A DNA stretch of 51,957 nucleotides from positions 1 through 51,957 of the forward strand of contig NZ_JACWNA010000011.1 in the NCBI RefSeq assembly GCF_015355765.1, given 5' to 3'. Shown here piece after piece: positions 1 through 7,918 of the stretch (positions are counted from its first letter, which is position 1; every line of letters starts with the position of its first letter). The stretch comes from Actinomyces haliotis. Its GTDB lineage: Bacteria > Actinomycetota > Actinomycetes > Actinomycetales > Actinomycetaceae. Position numbers and translations under genes: made by a program. The notes beneath the pieces were generated by a model, which was not told the DNA's origin, made no database searches, and saw only the letters and a program-made list of their open reading frames with translations.

Positions 1-187
1 CGCGCATTAGAGTGAGTCACGAGGACCTCCGTTTGAGTTGGTGTGACCGTCGACAAGCCACACCCAACGGGGGTCCTCCCCACTACGTCAACCCTTCCCA
101 GTGTCACCAACCTGTCTGCCACCAACATCTAGGGGCGTGCCGTGGCGGCTCCCGATCGGCGTCGGAGGAGCACCCGCCGTGCGACTC
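1..187. other. Intergenic left edge, no gene recognised
   Basis: No convincing coding sequence is seen here. Open frames crossing it are antisense shadows of the HAD gene or lack any family resemblance. A TCTAAT hexamer on the minus strand (positions 11 to 6) resembles a -10 box and could serve a leftward gene outside the window, but no -35 partner was found. Confidence 0.5.
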
Positions 188-218
188 CGTCGGTGCCGCT
201 CGACGGGCGGCACCGACG
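188..218 (-). terminator. Hairpin terminator after the HAD gene
   Basis: A perfect 12-bp inverted repeat (188-199 with 207-218) encloses a 7-nt loop and starts three bases past the HAD stop codon. No U tract follows, as is common for actinobacterial hairpin terminators. It would end the ohyA-HAD transcript. Confidence 0.65.
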
Positions 219-220
219 CC

Positions 221-997
221 TCAGTCGCGCGGCGGGAGGAGCCCGCGCTCCGTGAGCTCAGCGCGGAGGCGTCCGGCGCCGACGAAGAGGTGGGCGCGCA
301 TCCCGACGGCGCGGGCGCCCTTGACGTTGGCGGGCGAGTCGTCCACGAAGAGGGTCCGACTCGCGTCGAGGCCGTAGCGCTCGAGGAGGACGCGGTAGAT
401 CTCCGGCTCGGGCTTGGCGAGGTGCTCCTCGCCGGAGACGACGATCCCGGTGAAGCGCGGCAGCTGCGGCACCATGTGCCGGGTGCGCTCGAAGAGCACG
501 TCGTGGAAGTTGGTGAGCGCGTACAGCGGGACGCCGGCGTCGAGGAGCTCGTCGACGATGGCACCGGTCCCGGGCACGGGACCGGTCTTCGTGTCGGCGA
601 AGTGCTCCCAGTAGAGGCGCTGCAGGCGCTCCCAGTCGGGCCGGTCCGGGTGCGTCGACCGGAGGTCGTCGAGGATCTCCTCGAAGGGCGTTCCGCGGTC
701 CGCCATCGCGTTGAGCCGGCCGAACTCGCCCGAGGAGACGAACTCGTCCCAGTCGGCCACGAGCACGCGACCGGCGACGGCGCCGACGGCGTCCCACGTG
801 TACAGGACGTTGCCGTAGTCGAGGACGACGGAGTCGACCGGTCCGACGGCGTCCTGCGCCGTCGAACCGGTCGACCCCAATCGCTCGGGCGGCCGGGCAC
901 CGGGACGGACGGGTCCCTGAGCGCTGGCCGCCGTCGTCGGGCTCCCGGTGGTGGTGTCGGCGTCAGCGGGGCTCGTGGTGCTCGACTGCTCGCTCAT
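221..997 (-). CDS. HAD-superfamily hydrolase (subfamily IA, YihX-like)
   Basis: A 258-residue haloacid dehalogenase-fold protein, probably a small-molecule phosphatase; the substrate cannot be read from sequence. The first 50 residues are a Ser/Thr/Ala-rich, probably disordered tail. Motif I is VVLDYGNVLYTWD with the nucleophile Asp60. The usual second Asp is replaced by Gly, as in the DxGNV branch typified by E. coli YihX. Motif II is the Thr of ALTNFH, motif III the Lys of LAKPEPEIY and motif IV is LFVDDSPANV, so the catalytic set is complete. The gene starts 12 nt after the oleate hydratase stop and should be cotranscribed with it. A strong hairpin follows. A shorter protein starting nearer motif I is possible, because the N-terminal tail is not typical of the family. 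Confidence 0.88.
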   Translation of the reverse strand: MSEQSSTTSPADADTTTGSPTTAASAQGPVRPGARPPERLGSTGSTAQDAVGPVDSVVLDYGNVLYTWDAVGAVAGRVLVADWDEFVSSGEFGRLNAMADRGTPFEEILDDLRSTHPDRPDWERLQRLYWEHFADTKTGPVPGTGAIVDELLDAGVPLYALTNFHDVLFERTRHMVPQLPRFTGIVVSGEEHLAKPEPEIYRVLLERYGLDASRTLFVDDSPANVKGARAVGMRAHLFVGAGRLRAELTERGLLPPRD

Positions 998-1009
998 GAC
1001 CTCATGCTG

Positions 1010-2797
1010 TCACGGCAGGATGTCCTCGTAGTAGGTGCCCTTGAGCATCCGCGTGACGATCTTCCCGCCGGGGAGCTTGCCGTCGTTCATCGTCTTGGCG
1101 GCGGCGAGGAGGGCGCGCACGTCGTACTGGGCGGGCCAGATCGGTGGGATGTCGCGGTCCAGGTCGAGGAGCTGGTACACGGCCATCATGGCGGTGCGGG
1201 CGCTGCCCTCCGTGGTGAAGATGCAGTCGTCGGGGGTCTCGACGAACTGGCCGAGGAGGCCGAGGTTGGTGCAGCCCTCGGGGACGACGTCGGGGCGGTC
1301 GCCCTTGCCGCGCGGCCAGAAGAATGAGGTGATGTAGGGCATCGTCGCGAGACGGACCTTGGTGCGGGCCTTGATCTCCTCGAACTGGTCGAGCAGCCCG
1401 AAGTGGTAGCAGTACTCCTTGAGGATCTCCTCGCCGGTGCACTCGATCATCGGCTTGCGCACGCAGTCGCCCTTGGCGTGCGGGTAGAGCCCGTAGGCCC
1501 AGGCGACGCCCCAGTCCTTGGGCTGGGCGCGGAACTGCGGCTGGCGGTTCATCGTGAGGCTGAGGCACCAGCCGGAGTCCTCGGCGGTGATGATGCCGCC
1601 GGTGACGGTGCGGCCGGAGAGCGGGTCGTTGCCGGTGAGCTCCTGGATCTTGCGCAGGAACGGGTGGTCCTCCCCGATGAAGCTGAAGGAGACGGACTCC
1701 CAGACGGTCTCGCGCGGGTGGGAGCAGAAGACGTCGGGGCGGCCGAAGACGGAGGACTTCTTAGCGAGATTGCGCCACAGCGTCCAGGCGCCGCCGGGGC
1801 GGTCGGTGTAGAAGGGCGGGACGGTGTCCATGTCCCCGTAGCCGGTGGACTCAGTGCACGAGCCGATCGTGGCGAGGACGAGGTCCTTGGGGGCGACGTC
1901 GATCGTGTCCTCGGTGCCGTCGGCGCGGTGGTACCGGATGCCGGTGACGGTCTTGCGGCCGGCCGTGATCTCCATGTCGAGGTCGTCGACGCAGGTGTCG
2001 TACTGGAAGCGCACGCCCTTGTCCTTGAGCCAGCTGGTGAGCGGCAGGACGAAGGACTCGAACTGGTTGTAGCGGCTGAAGCGCAGGCAGGACAGGTCGG
2101 AGAAGCCGGGGAGGTACTGGAGGAAGCGGTGCATGTAGCGCTTCATCTCGGTGAGGGACTCGTACTGCTCGAAGGCGAACATCGTCTTGAACAGCGTGTA
2201 GAAGTTCGAGGCCAGGAAGTCAGCGTCGAACCAGTCCTCGATGGTCTTGTAGTAGGTGTCCTCCTCCTTGGCGAGGAGGAGGCGGACCACGGCGAGCTGG
2301 CCCTTCTTGTTGAGCCCCATCTTGTAGGTGTCGCGGCGCTTGCCCTGGTGGTGGATGACGCGGCAGGGGTCGACGTTGGGGTCGTTCTCGTTGACGGTGC
2401 GGAACTCGTCGAGGACGGTGTAGGGCTCGGGCATCTCGAGGGCGGGGATCTCGCGCATGATGTCCCAGAAGCACTCGAAGTGCTGGCCCATCTCGCGGCC
2501 GCCGCGGGCGATGAAGCCGCGCTCGGTGTCGCCGGCGCCGTCGAAGGAGCCGCCCGGCACGGCGAGCTGCTCGAGGATCGTGATGTTCTCCCCCGGCATC
2601 CTGCCGTCGCGGACGAGGTAGGCGGCGGCGATCAGGGAGGCGATCCCGGAGCCGACGAGGTAGGCGTGACGCTCGGCGACGTCGGCGGGCGGGGTCGGGT
2701 GGTTGTGCGTGTAGAGGCCGAGGTCGTTGTGCACGTAGGGCTTGCCGTCCGGGGAGACGGGGTAGGTCCGCTGGTAGACGTGCTGCGTGTTGGTCAT
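1010..2797 (-). CDS. ohyA: Oleate hydratase (MCRA family)
   Basis: A flavoprotein that adds water to the cis-9 double bond of oleate and similar unsaturated fatty acids, giving 10-hydroxystearate-type products. In several Gram-positives it detoxifies host fatty acids. The 595-residue length fits the family (about 560-640). The FAD-binding dinucleotide fold is visible as YLVGSGIASLIAAAY near residues 46-60, followed by ILEQLAVPGGSFDG with Glu76. The family signature RGGREM lies at residues 98-103, with the Glu taken as catalytic in characterised hydratases. The ATG beginning MTNTQHVYQR was chosen. An upstream TTG at 2914 would add 39 residues without similarity and would overlap the promoter. 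Only a weak GAGG stands before the ATG. The gene heads a two-gene unit with the HAD hydrolase, behind a palindrome that suggests a repressor. Confidence 0.95.
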   Translation of the reverse strand: MTNTQHVYQRTYPVSPDGKPYVHNDLGLYTHNHPTPPADVAERHAYLVGSGIASLIAAAYLVRDGRMPGENITILEQLAVPGGSFDGAGDTERGFIARGGREMGQHFECFWDIMREIPALEMPEPYTVLDEFRTVNENDPNVDPCRVIHHQGKRRDTYKMGLNKKGQLAVVRLLLAKEEDTYYKTIEDWFDADFLASNFYTLFKTMFAFEQYESLTEMKRYMHRFLQYLPGFSDLSCLRFSRYNQFESFVLPLTSWLKDKGVRFQYDTCVDDLDMEITAGRKTVTGIRYHRADGTEDTIDVAPKDLVLATIGSCTESTGYGDMDTVPPFYTDRPGGAWTLWRNLAKKSSVFGRPDVFCSHPRETVWESVSFSFIGEDHPFLRKIQELTGNDPLSGRTVTGGIITAEDSGWCLSLTMNRQPQFRAQPKDWGVAWAYGLYPHAKGDCVRKPMIECTGEEILKEYCYHFGLLDQFEEIKARTKVRLATMPYITSFFWPRGKGDRPDVVPEGCTNLGLLGQFVETPDDCIFTTEGSARTAMMAVYQLLDLDRDIPPIWPAQYDVRALLAAAKTMNDGKLPGGKIVTRMLKGTYYEDILP

Positions 2798-2913
2798 GGT
2801 CGCCTCGCTGGTCCCGTCGGCTCTCGCCGACGTAGCGTCCCGTGCCGGCTCGCGCCGGTCGTGGAGCAGCCCTCGGTGGTCGCTGGCCGGGCGCGGGCTG
2901 CGGCGCCCGTCCA

Positions 2914-2952
2914 ACAGGTACGAGTCTAGCGATACGCACCTGTATCTGTCCT
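2914..2952 (-). promoter_or_regulatory. ohyA promoter with overlapping TetR-like operator
   Basis: Reading leftward, AGGACA (2952-2947) and TAGACT (2928-2923) form a -35/-10 pair with an 18-nt spacer, about 115 nt before the ohyA ATG. The same stretch holds a 30-bp dyad (2914-2943) with outer arms ACAGGT and ACCTGT and 10 of 15 base pairs matching. An overlapping perfect dyad, GATAC-6 nt-GTATC, lies at 2931-2946. Such geometry over the -10 and spacer is typical of TetR-family repressor sites. The regulator is not in the window. Confidence 0.5.
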
Positions 2953-2980
2953 GCGTTCCGCCTGGTCAGGAGCAGTGAAC

Positions 2981-3001
2981 GACGGCGTCACCAGCACCGT
3001 C
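2981..3001 (-). terminator. Weak hairpin after priA
   Basis: An imperfect hairpin with GACGG/CCGTC arms begins 7 nt past the priA stop codon. It is the only terminator-like structure between priA and the ohyA promoter and is short, so read-through is possible. Confidence 0.3.
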
Positions 3002-3008
3002 ATCACCG

Positions 3009-5075
3009 TCACCAGAGCACGGTCGGGTCGAGCTCGATCCTCACGGCCTCCTCGCGTCGCGCGGAGCGCTCCCGCGCCCGGACGCGGAGCAGAGCGGCAA
3101 GCTCGCGCCCGCGGCTGACGGGGGCGCGCACGAGAGCCCGCACCTCCCCCGTCCGGGGCGCCTGCCCCCGGGTTGCCGGCGCCTCGACGGGGCCGAGCAC
3201 CTCGAGGCCGGCCCCGGCGGCCTCGGCGAGCAGCGCCTCGACGGCGCGGCGCGGCCCGTCGAGCCGCGCGGTGCGCCACGCGGGCGGCAGGTGGAGCTCG
3301 GCGCGCTCGGCGAGCTCACGCCGGGCGAGTCCGGGCTGGTCCCACCGGATGAGCGCCTGCGCGGCGGTGGGCTCGGGACCGCCGAGGAGGATGACGCGCG
3401 CGCCCGGCTGGACGAGCACGACGGCGTTGGACCAGCGCCTCATCGCCTCGCTCACGGCCCCGAGCTCGGGCCGGGCGGACATCGCGGCGCCGTCGAGGAG
3501 GAGGGCCGCGCGGTAGCCGCCGAGCGCGGTGGGCTCGGCCCCGGGAGTGGCGACGACGAGGCGCGGGGAGTCGTCGACCTCGTCGATGACGCCGTGGCTC
3601 TCGCGTGCGCCGGAGACGACGACGGGCACCCCGGGGAAGGCACGGCCGAGCTCCTCGGCGGTGCGCGCCGAGCCGACGCTCAGCATGCGCAGGGCGCGGT
3701 TCCCGCAGGTGGCGCAGGTGAATGCTCCGACAAGTCGCCCGCACCATCGGCAGGTGACACGGCCCTCGCGGTCCATGGACAGCGGCCCGGAGCAGGCGGG
3801 GCAGCGGGCGGGGGTGCGGCACCGCGCGCAGGCGACGACGGGGGCGTAGCCGCCGCGGGGCACCTGGACGAGGACGGGGCCGTCGGCGAGCGCCTCCCGC
3901 AGGGCGCGGTGCGCGAGCGAGGGGATCCTGGCCCGGCCGGACGGCCCCTCGACCTCGAGCTCGATCTCGCCGGGGACCTCGACGCGCGGGAGTGCGCGGC
4001 GCACGAGCGCGCGCGGTGCGCGGAGCTCCCCCGCCCACCCGGCCTCGACGTAGGACTGCGCCTCGACGGAGCGCGAGTACCCGGCGAGCAGGAGCCCCGC
4101 GCCCTCGAGGCCGGAGCGCAGGGCGAGGACGGTGCGTGAGTGGACGTAGGGGGCGTGGCGCTCGTCGAGACGGTCGTCGCCGTCGTCCCACAGGACCATG
4201 AGCCCGAGGTCGGGCACCGGGGCGAAGGCCGCGGCGCGCGTGCCGACGGCGACGCGGGCGTGCCCGAGCAGGAGCCGGAGGAAGGACCGGTACCTGCGGG
4301 CCGGTCCGTGCTCGGCGGCCAGCGCGACGACGGGCTCCCCCTCGAGCTCGGCGCTCAGTGCCGCGGCGACGGCCTCGGCCTGCTCGGTGGTCGCGACGAC
4401 GACGAGGACCCCTCGGCCCGCCGCGAGCGTCGCGGCGGCCGCCTCCGCCACGAGTGGCACCCAGCCGCGAACGAGGCCCTTGCGCTCGGGGAGGGCCGAC
4501 CATGCCGCCCGGGGCGCGCCGCCCTCGGCAAGCGCGGCGAGCAGCGCGGTGCCGCCCTCGTAGGCGCCCCAGCCCTGCGGGCCGGTCTCGGGGACGGTCC
4601 AGGACGGCGTCTCGGGGGCCGGTTTGTCCCGCTCGGACCGCTCGGTGGTGGCGTGCCGGGCGGGGACGGCGAGGCGGATGACGTCCGAGCGGGTCCCGGC
4701 GGCGCGCACGGCGACGGCGTCGACGAGGCGGCGCGCCTCCTCGGGGAGGACGGGGAGGTCGGAGACGACACGGCGCAGGGCGGTGAGGCGCCCCGGGTGC
4801 GTCGTCGTGGTGGCGCGCTCCCAGACCCAGCCGTGCATCTCCTGCCCGCCGAAGCGGACGGTGACCCGGGTGCCCACGCCGGCGGCGACGTCGAGCTCGG
4901 GCGGGACGAGGTAGTCGAAGGGCCGGTCCAGGTGCGGGACGGGGGTGTCGAGGAGCACCCGCGCGACGGGCAGGGTGACCCCGGTGCCAGTGACCTCGCG
5001 CTCGGCGGGCGCGGGCGCGGCGAGGAGCGCGCCCTGGCCGGCCGTGCCCGGGCCGGCGGTGCCGGACTCCGCCAT
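3009..5075 (-). CDS. priA: PriA-like primosomal protein N', helicase-degenerate
   Basis: Primosome protein for replication restart at stalled forks. The N-terminal 3'-end-binding region is recognisable (VARVLLDTPVPHLDRPFDY). The Walker A loop expected after the WH domain is absent. The region matching motif II reads LMVLWDDGDD instead of DEEH, so ATP-driven unwinding is not expected. Eight cysteines in four CxxC-type pairs (about residues 415-455, for example CARC, CPAC, CRWC, CATC) form the two zinc sites. Loss of helicase motifs is known for actinobacterial PriA proteins. The gene lies about 150 nt downstream of metK, as in many actinobacteria, and is last in the cluster. Length is 688 residues. 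The N-terminal 25 residues are low complexity, and a start nearer VARVLL cannot be excluded. Confidence 0.88.
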   Translation of the reverse strand: MAESGTAGPGTAGQGALLAAPAPAEREVTGTGVTLPVARVLLDTPVPHLDRPFDYLVPPELDVAAGVGTRVTVRFGGQEMHGWVWERATTTTHPGRLTALRRVVSDLPVLPEEARRLVDAVAVRAAGTRSDVIRLAVPARHATTERSERDKPAPETPSWTVPETGPQGWGAYEGGTALLAALAEGGAPRAAWSALPERKGLVRGWVPLVAEAAAATLAAGRGVLVVVATTEQAEAVAAALSAELEGEPVVALAAEHGPARRYRSFLRLLLGHARVAVGTRAAAFAPVPDLGLMVLWDDGDDRLDERHAPYVHSRTVLALRSGLEGAGLLLAGYSRSVEAQSYVEAGWAGELRAPRALVRRALPRVEVPGEIELEVEGPSGRARIPSLAHRALREALADGPVLVQVPRGGYAPVVACARCRTPARCPACSGPLSMDREGRVTCRWCGRLVGAFTCATCGNRALRMLSVGSARTAEELGRAFPGVPVVVSGARESHGVIDEVDDSPRLVVATPGAEPTALGGYRAALLLDGAAMSARPELGAVSEAMRRWSNAVVLVQPGARVILLGGPEPTAAQALIRWDQPGLARRELAERAELHLPPAWRTARLDGPRRAVEALLAEAAGAGLEVLGPVEAPATRGQAPRTGEVRALVRAPVSRGRELAALLRVRARERSARREEAVRIELDPTVLW

Positions 5076-5223
5076 GCGTCCTTCTCCCGTTCGTCCTGCG
5101 GTGCGCGCCCAGGGTAGCCCGGGGCCACGACGCGAACGGGGCCGCCTCTGCGCGGGACCGTGACGGTCCCTGCCAGGCGGCCCCGGTGGAGCGCGATGCG
5201 CTCGACGAGCGGTGAGCGGCCGG

Positions 5224-6432
5224 TCAGGCGACGGCGGAGCGGAGCTCCTCGACGCGGTTCGGCTCCTCCCAGGAGAAGCCGGGGCGGCCGAAGTGGCCGT
5301 AGGAGCTCGTGGCGCGGTAGATCGGGCGGAGCAGGTCGAGGTCGCGGATGATGGCGGCCGGGCGGAGGTCGAAGACCTCGTCGACGGCGCCCTGGATCTT
5401 GGCGACCGGGACCGACTCGGTGCCGAAGGTCTCGACGTAGACGCCGACGGGGCGCGCCGAGCCGATCGCGTAGGCGACCTGGATCTCGCAGCGCTCAGCC
5501 AGGCCGGCGGCGACGACGTTCTTGGCGACCCATCGCATCGCGTAGGCGGCGGAGCGGTCGACCTTCGACGGGTCCTTGCCGGAGAAGGCGCCGCCGCCGT
5601 GGCGGGCCATGCCGCCGTAGGTGTCGACGATGATCTTGCGGCCGGTGAGCCCGGCGTCGCCGGCGGGGCCGCCGATGATGAACTGGCCGGACGGGTTGAC
5701 GAGGACCTCGGCGTCGGCGGTGGCGAGGGTGAGTCCCTTCTCCTCCTCCGCCTCGAGCACGGGACGGATCACCTCGCGGGTGAGGGCGTCGGTGAGCCAG
5801 GCGCGGGAGCGGTCGGCGTCGTGCTGCGTGGAGACGACGATGTTCTCCAGCGTGACGGCGTCGTTCCCGTCGTAGCCGATGGTGACCTGGGTCTTGCCGT
5901 CGGGGCGCAGGCCCTCGACCACGCCCTGCTTGCGCACGGCGCTGAGCCGCTCGGCGAGGCGGTGGGCGAGGTGGATCGGCAGCGGCATGAGCTCGGCGGT
6001 GTCCGTGCAGGCGTAGCCGAACATGAGGCCCTGGTCCCCGGCGCCCTGGAAGTCGAGCGGGTCGAGATCGCCGGAGTCGTCGCGGACCTCGAGGGCCTTG
6101 TCGACGCCGGCGGCGATGTCGGAGGACTGCTGGCCGATGGAGACCGAGACGCCGCAAGACGTGCCGTCGAAGCAGACCTCGGAGGAGTCATAGCCGATGG
6201 ACACGATCTCGGAGCGGACGATGTCGGGGATCTCGACGTACGCGCTGGTGCTGACCTCGCCGGCGACGTGGACGAGACCGGTGGTCACCATGGTCTCGAC
6301 GGCGACGTGCGCGTGCGGGTCCTGCTCGAGGATGGCGTCGAGGATGGAGTCCGAGACTCGGTCGCAGACCTTGTCGGGGTGTCCCTCGGTGACGGACTCG
6401 GAGGTGAAGAGGCGAAGAGAGCTGGATGCCAT
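5224..6432 (-). CDS. metK: S-adenosylmethionine synthetase
   Basis: Forms S-adenosylmethionine from ATP and methionine in the cytoplasm, with hydrolysis of the tripolyphosphate. At 402 residues it has the usual length. GHPDK at residues 17-21, the [12 protein letters not shown] signature at 130-141 and the phosphate-binding [19 protein letters not shown] loop around residue 280 are all intact. The ATG giving [17 protein letters not shown] was chosen because it matches the family start; a longer frame upstream adds unrelated sequence. GAGGA lies 11 nt before it. It sits between the CFA-type methyltransferase, which itself consumes SAM, and priA, within the conserved coaBC-metK-priA block. Confidence 0.97.
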   Translation of the reverse strand: MASSSLRLFTSESVTEGHPDKVCDRVSDSILDAILEQDPHAHVAVETMVTTGLVHVAGEVSTSAYVEIPDIVRSEIVSIGYDSSEVCFDGTSCGVSVSIGQQSSDIAAGVDKALEVRDDSGDLDPLDFQGAGDQGLMFGYACTDTAELMPLPIHLAHRLAERLSAVRKQGVVEGLRPDGKTQVTIGYDGNDAVTLENIVVSTQHDADRSRAWLTDALTREVIRPVLEAEEEKGLTLATADAEVLVNPSGQFIIGGPAGDAGLTGRKIIVDTYGGMARHGGGAFSGKDPSKVDRSAAYAMRWVAKNVVAAGLAERCEIQVAYAIGSARPVGVYVETFGTESVPVAKIQGAVDEVFDLRPAAIIRDLDLLRPIYRATSSYGHFGRPGFSWEEPNRVEELRSAVA

Positions 6433-6469
6433 GACGGTATGGGTCCTCGGTGCGGTAGTGGGCTCTGTG

Positions 6470-6475
6470 AGTGTA
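6470..6475 (-). promoter_or_regulatory. Candidate -10 box for metK
   Basis: TACACT read leftward lies 37 nt before the metK ATG, in the 68-nt gap after the methyltransferase stop. No good -35 was found at 17-18 nt. It may give metK its own promoter, but this rests on one hexamer. Confidence 0.3.
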
Positions 6476-6500
6476 CGGGGCGTGGCGGAGGGCTTGCGTG

Positions 6501-7775
6501 TCAGGCCCGCCACCACGGGCGCTGCGGGTAGTAGTGGCCCTCGGGATCGTCGGTGGGGCGCACGGCGAGGAACTGGTGGATCTGGATGTTGTTGCGCTCG
6601 AAGTTCCAGCGGGAGCCGGCCATGTAGAGGCCCCACAGGAGCGGGGTCTGCGGACCCACGGCCTCGACGGCCTCGTCCCAGTGCTCCTGGAGGTTCTCGC
6701 ACCAGTGCTGGAGCGTCCAGGCGTAGTGCTGGCGGAGGTTCTCCTCGTGGATGACCTCGAGGCCGGAGTCCTCCAGGTGCTGGTGCACGACGCCGGGTGA
6801 GGCGAGCTCGCCGTCGGGGAAGACGTAGCGGTCGATGAAGGCGCCCGCGCGGTTGCCCTGGCGTGAGTCGCGGCGGGTGATCTGGTGGTTGAGGAGGCGG
6901 CCGCCGGGGCGGAGCATCGAGTACATCTTCGCGAAGTACTCGTCGTAGTGGCGAACGCCGACGTGCTCCATCATGCCGAGCGAGCAGATGCCGTCGAAGT
7001 TGCGCTCGGGGATCTCGCGGTAGTCCATGACGCGGGCCTCGGCGAGGTGGTCGAGGCCCTCACGCTTGAGCCACTCGTTCGCATAGGACGCCTGGGCCGC
7101 GGAGAGCGTGACGCCGATGCCCTGGACGCCGCGGCGGGCGGCGGCGACGAGGACGCTGCCCCAGCCGCAGCCGATGTCGAGGAGGCGTTGGCCGGGCTGG
7201 AGGTCGAGCTTGTCGAGCACGAGCCGGATCTTGTTCCACTCGGCGTCCTCGAGGGAGTCGGTGGGCTCGTCGAAGCAGGCACAGGTGTAGGTCATCGACG
7301 GGCCGAGCACCAGGCGGTAGTAGGCGTTGGACCGGTCGTAGTGGGAGGAGACGGTCTCGGAGTCGGCCTTCTCGGAGTGGGGACGCAGTCCCTTGAGGGT
7401 GCGCTTCCACATGGGGTCGGCCTCGGCCTCGGGGATCTCCGGGGTGCGCAGGTTGCGCACGCCGACGGTGGCGAGGAGACGACGGGCCTCGGCGGGCGAG
7501 GGGCGGCGCAGGCAGTGCTTGAGCTTCTCGAGGTCGTCGAAGGCCTCGTAGGGGTTGCCGGGCTGGACTCCCTCAGTGGTGATGTCGCCCATGAGGTAGG
7601 CGCGGGCGAGGCCGAGGTCGCCGGGGGCGGTGAGGGCGTACTGGATGGCTCGCGGGCGCGCGACGTGGAAGGTGACGGTCGCGCCCTCGGGGCCCGTCGC
7701 GCTGCCGTCGTAGCCGGTGAAGCGCACCGGCAGGGGTGGACGGAGCACCGTCTCGATCATCTCGGCGACTGTCAT
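6501..7775 (-). CDS. Cyclopropane-fatty-acid synthase family methyltransferase
   Basis: A SAM-dependent enzyme acting on unsaturated acyl chains of membrane phospholipids. Products in this family are cyclopropane or methyl-branched chains. With the ATG at 7775 it has 424 residues. The N-terminal lipid-binding region (about 1-120) precedes the signature HYDRSNAYY and MTYTCACF, the SAM loop LDIGCGWGS (about 199-207) and the C-terminal helical tail. A TTG at 7799 would add eight residues and cannot be excluded; neither start has a strong SD. The gene is inserted between coaBC and metK, which are usually adjacent. Whether it is a true Cfa or a 10-methyl-type (UfaA1/BfaB-like) enzyme cannot be decided here; no BfaA-like reductase partner is next to it. 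The oleate hydratase 4 kb away acts on the same class of chains. Confidence 0.9.
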   Translation of the reverse strand: MTVAEMIETVLRPPLPVRFTGYDGSATGPEGATVTFHVARPRAIQYALTAPGDLGLARAYLMGDITTEGVQPGNPYEAFDDLEKLKHCLRRPSPAEARRLLATVGVRNLRTPEIPEAEADPMWKRTLKGLRPHSEKADSETVSSHYDRSNAYYRLVLGPSMTYTCACFDEPTDSLEDAEWNKIRLVLDKLDLQPGQRLLDIGCGWGSVLVAAARRGVQGIGVTLSAAQASYANEWLKREGLDHLAEARVMDYREIPERNFDGICSLGMMEHVGVRHYDEYFAKMYSMLRPGGRLLNHQITRRDSRQGNRAGAFIDRYVFPDGELASPGVVHQHLEDSGLEVIHEENLRQHYAWTLQHWCENLQEHWDEAVEAVGPQTPLLWGLYMAGSRWNFERNNIQIHQFLAVRPTDDPEGHYYPQRPWWRA

Positions 7776-7885
7776 CGGGCTGGTGGACGCTCGGGTCAAT
7801 GCAGGTCACTTCCGCGCGCGGTGCCGGGTTGCGAGGACCGCCGCGCGGTCGGTCCGTCTCCGACACCATAGGCACAGATCTCACC

Positions 7886-7912
7886 TCTCAGACCCGAGGG
7901 TTCCGGGTGAGA
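7886..7912 (-). terminator. Weak hairpin after coaBC
   Basis: An imperfect inverted repeat (TCTCACCCG with CGGGT-CT-GAGA, two bases bulged) lies 6 nt past the coaBC stop in the 143-nt gap before the methyltransferase. It may partly separate the two genes. A TATGGT hexamer further downstream could start the methyltransferase transcript. Confidence 0.3.
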
Positions 7913-7918
7913 AGACAG

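Noticed and set aside
101-1327. Long plus-strand open frame of 408 codons at the left end
   Set aside because: It is antisense to the HAD and oleate hydratase genes, both of which have full family motifs; the composition is typical of GC-rich shadow frames.
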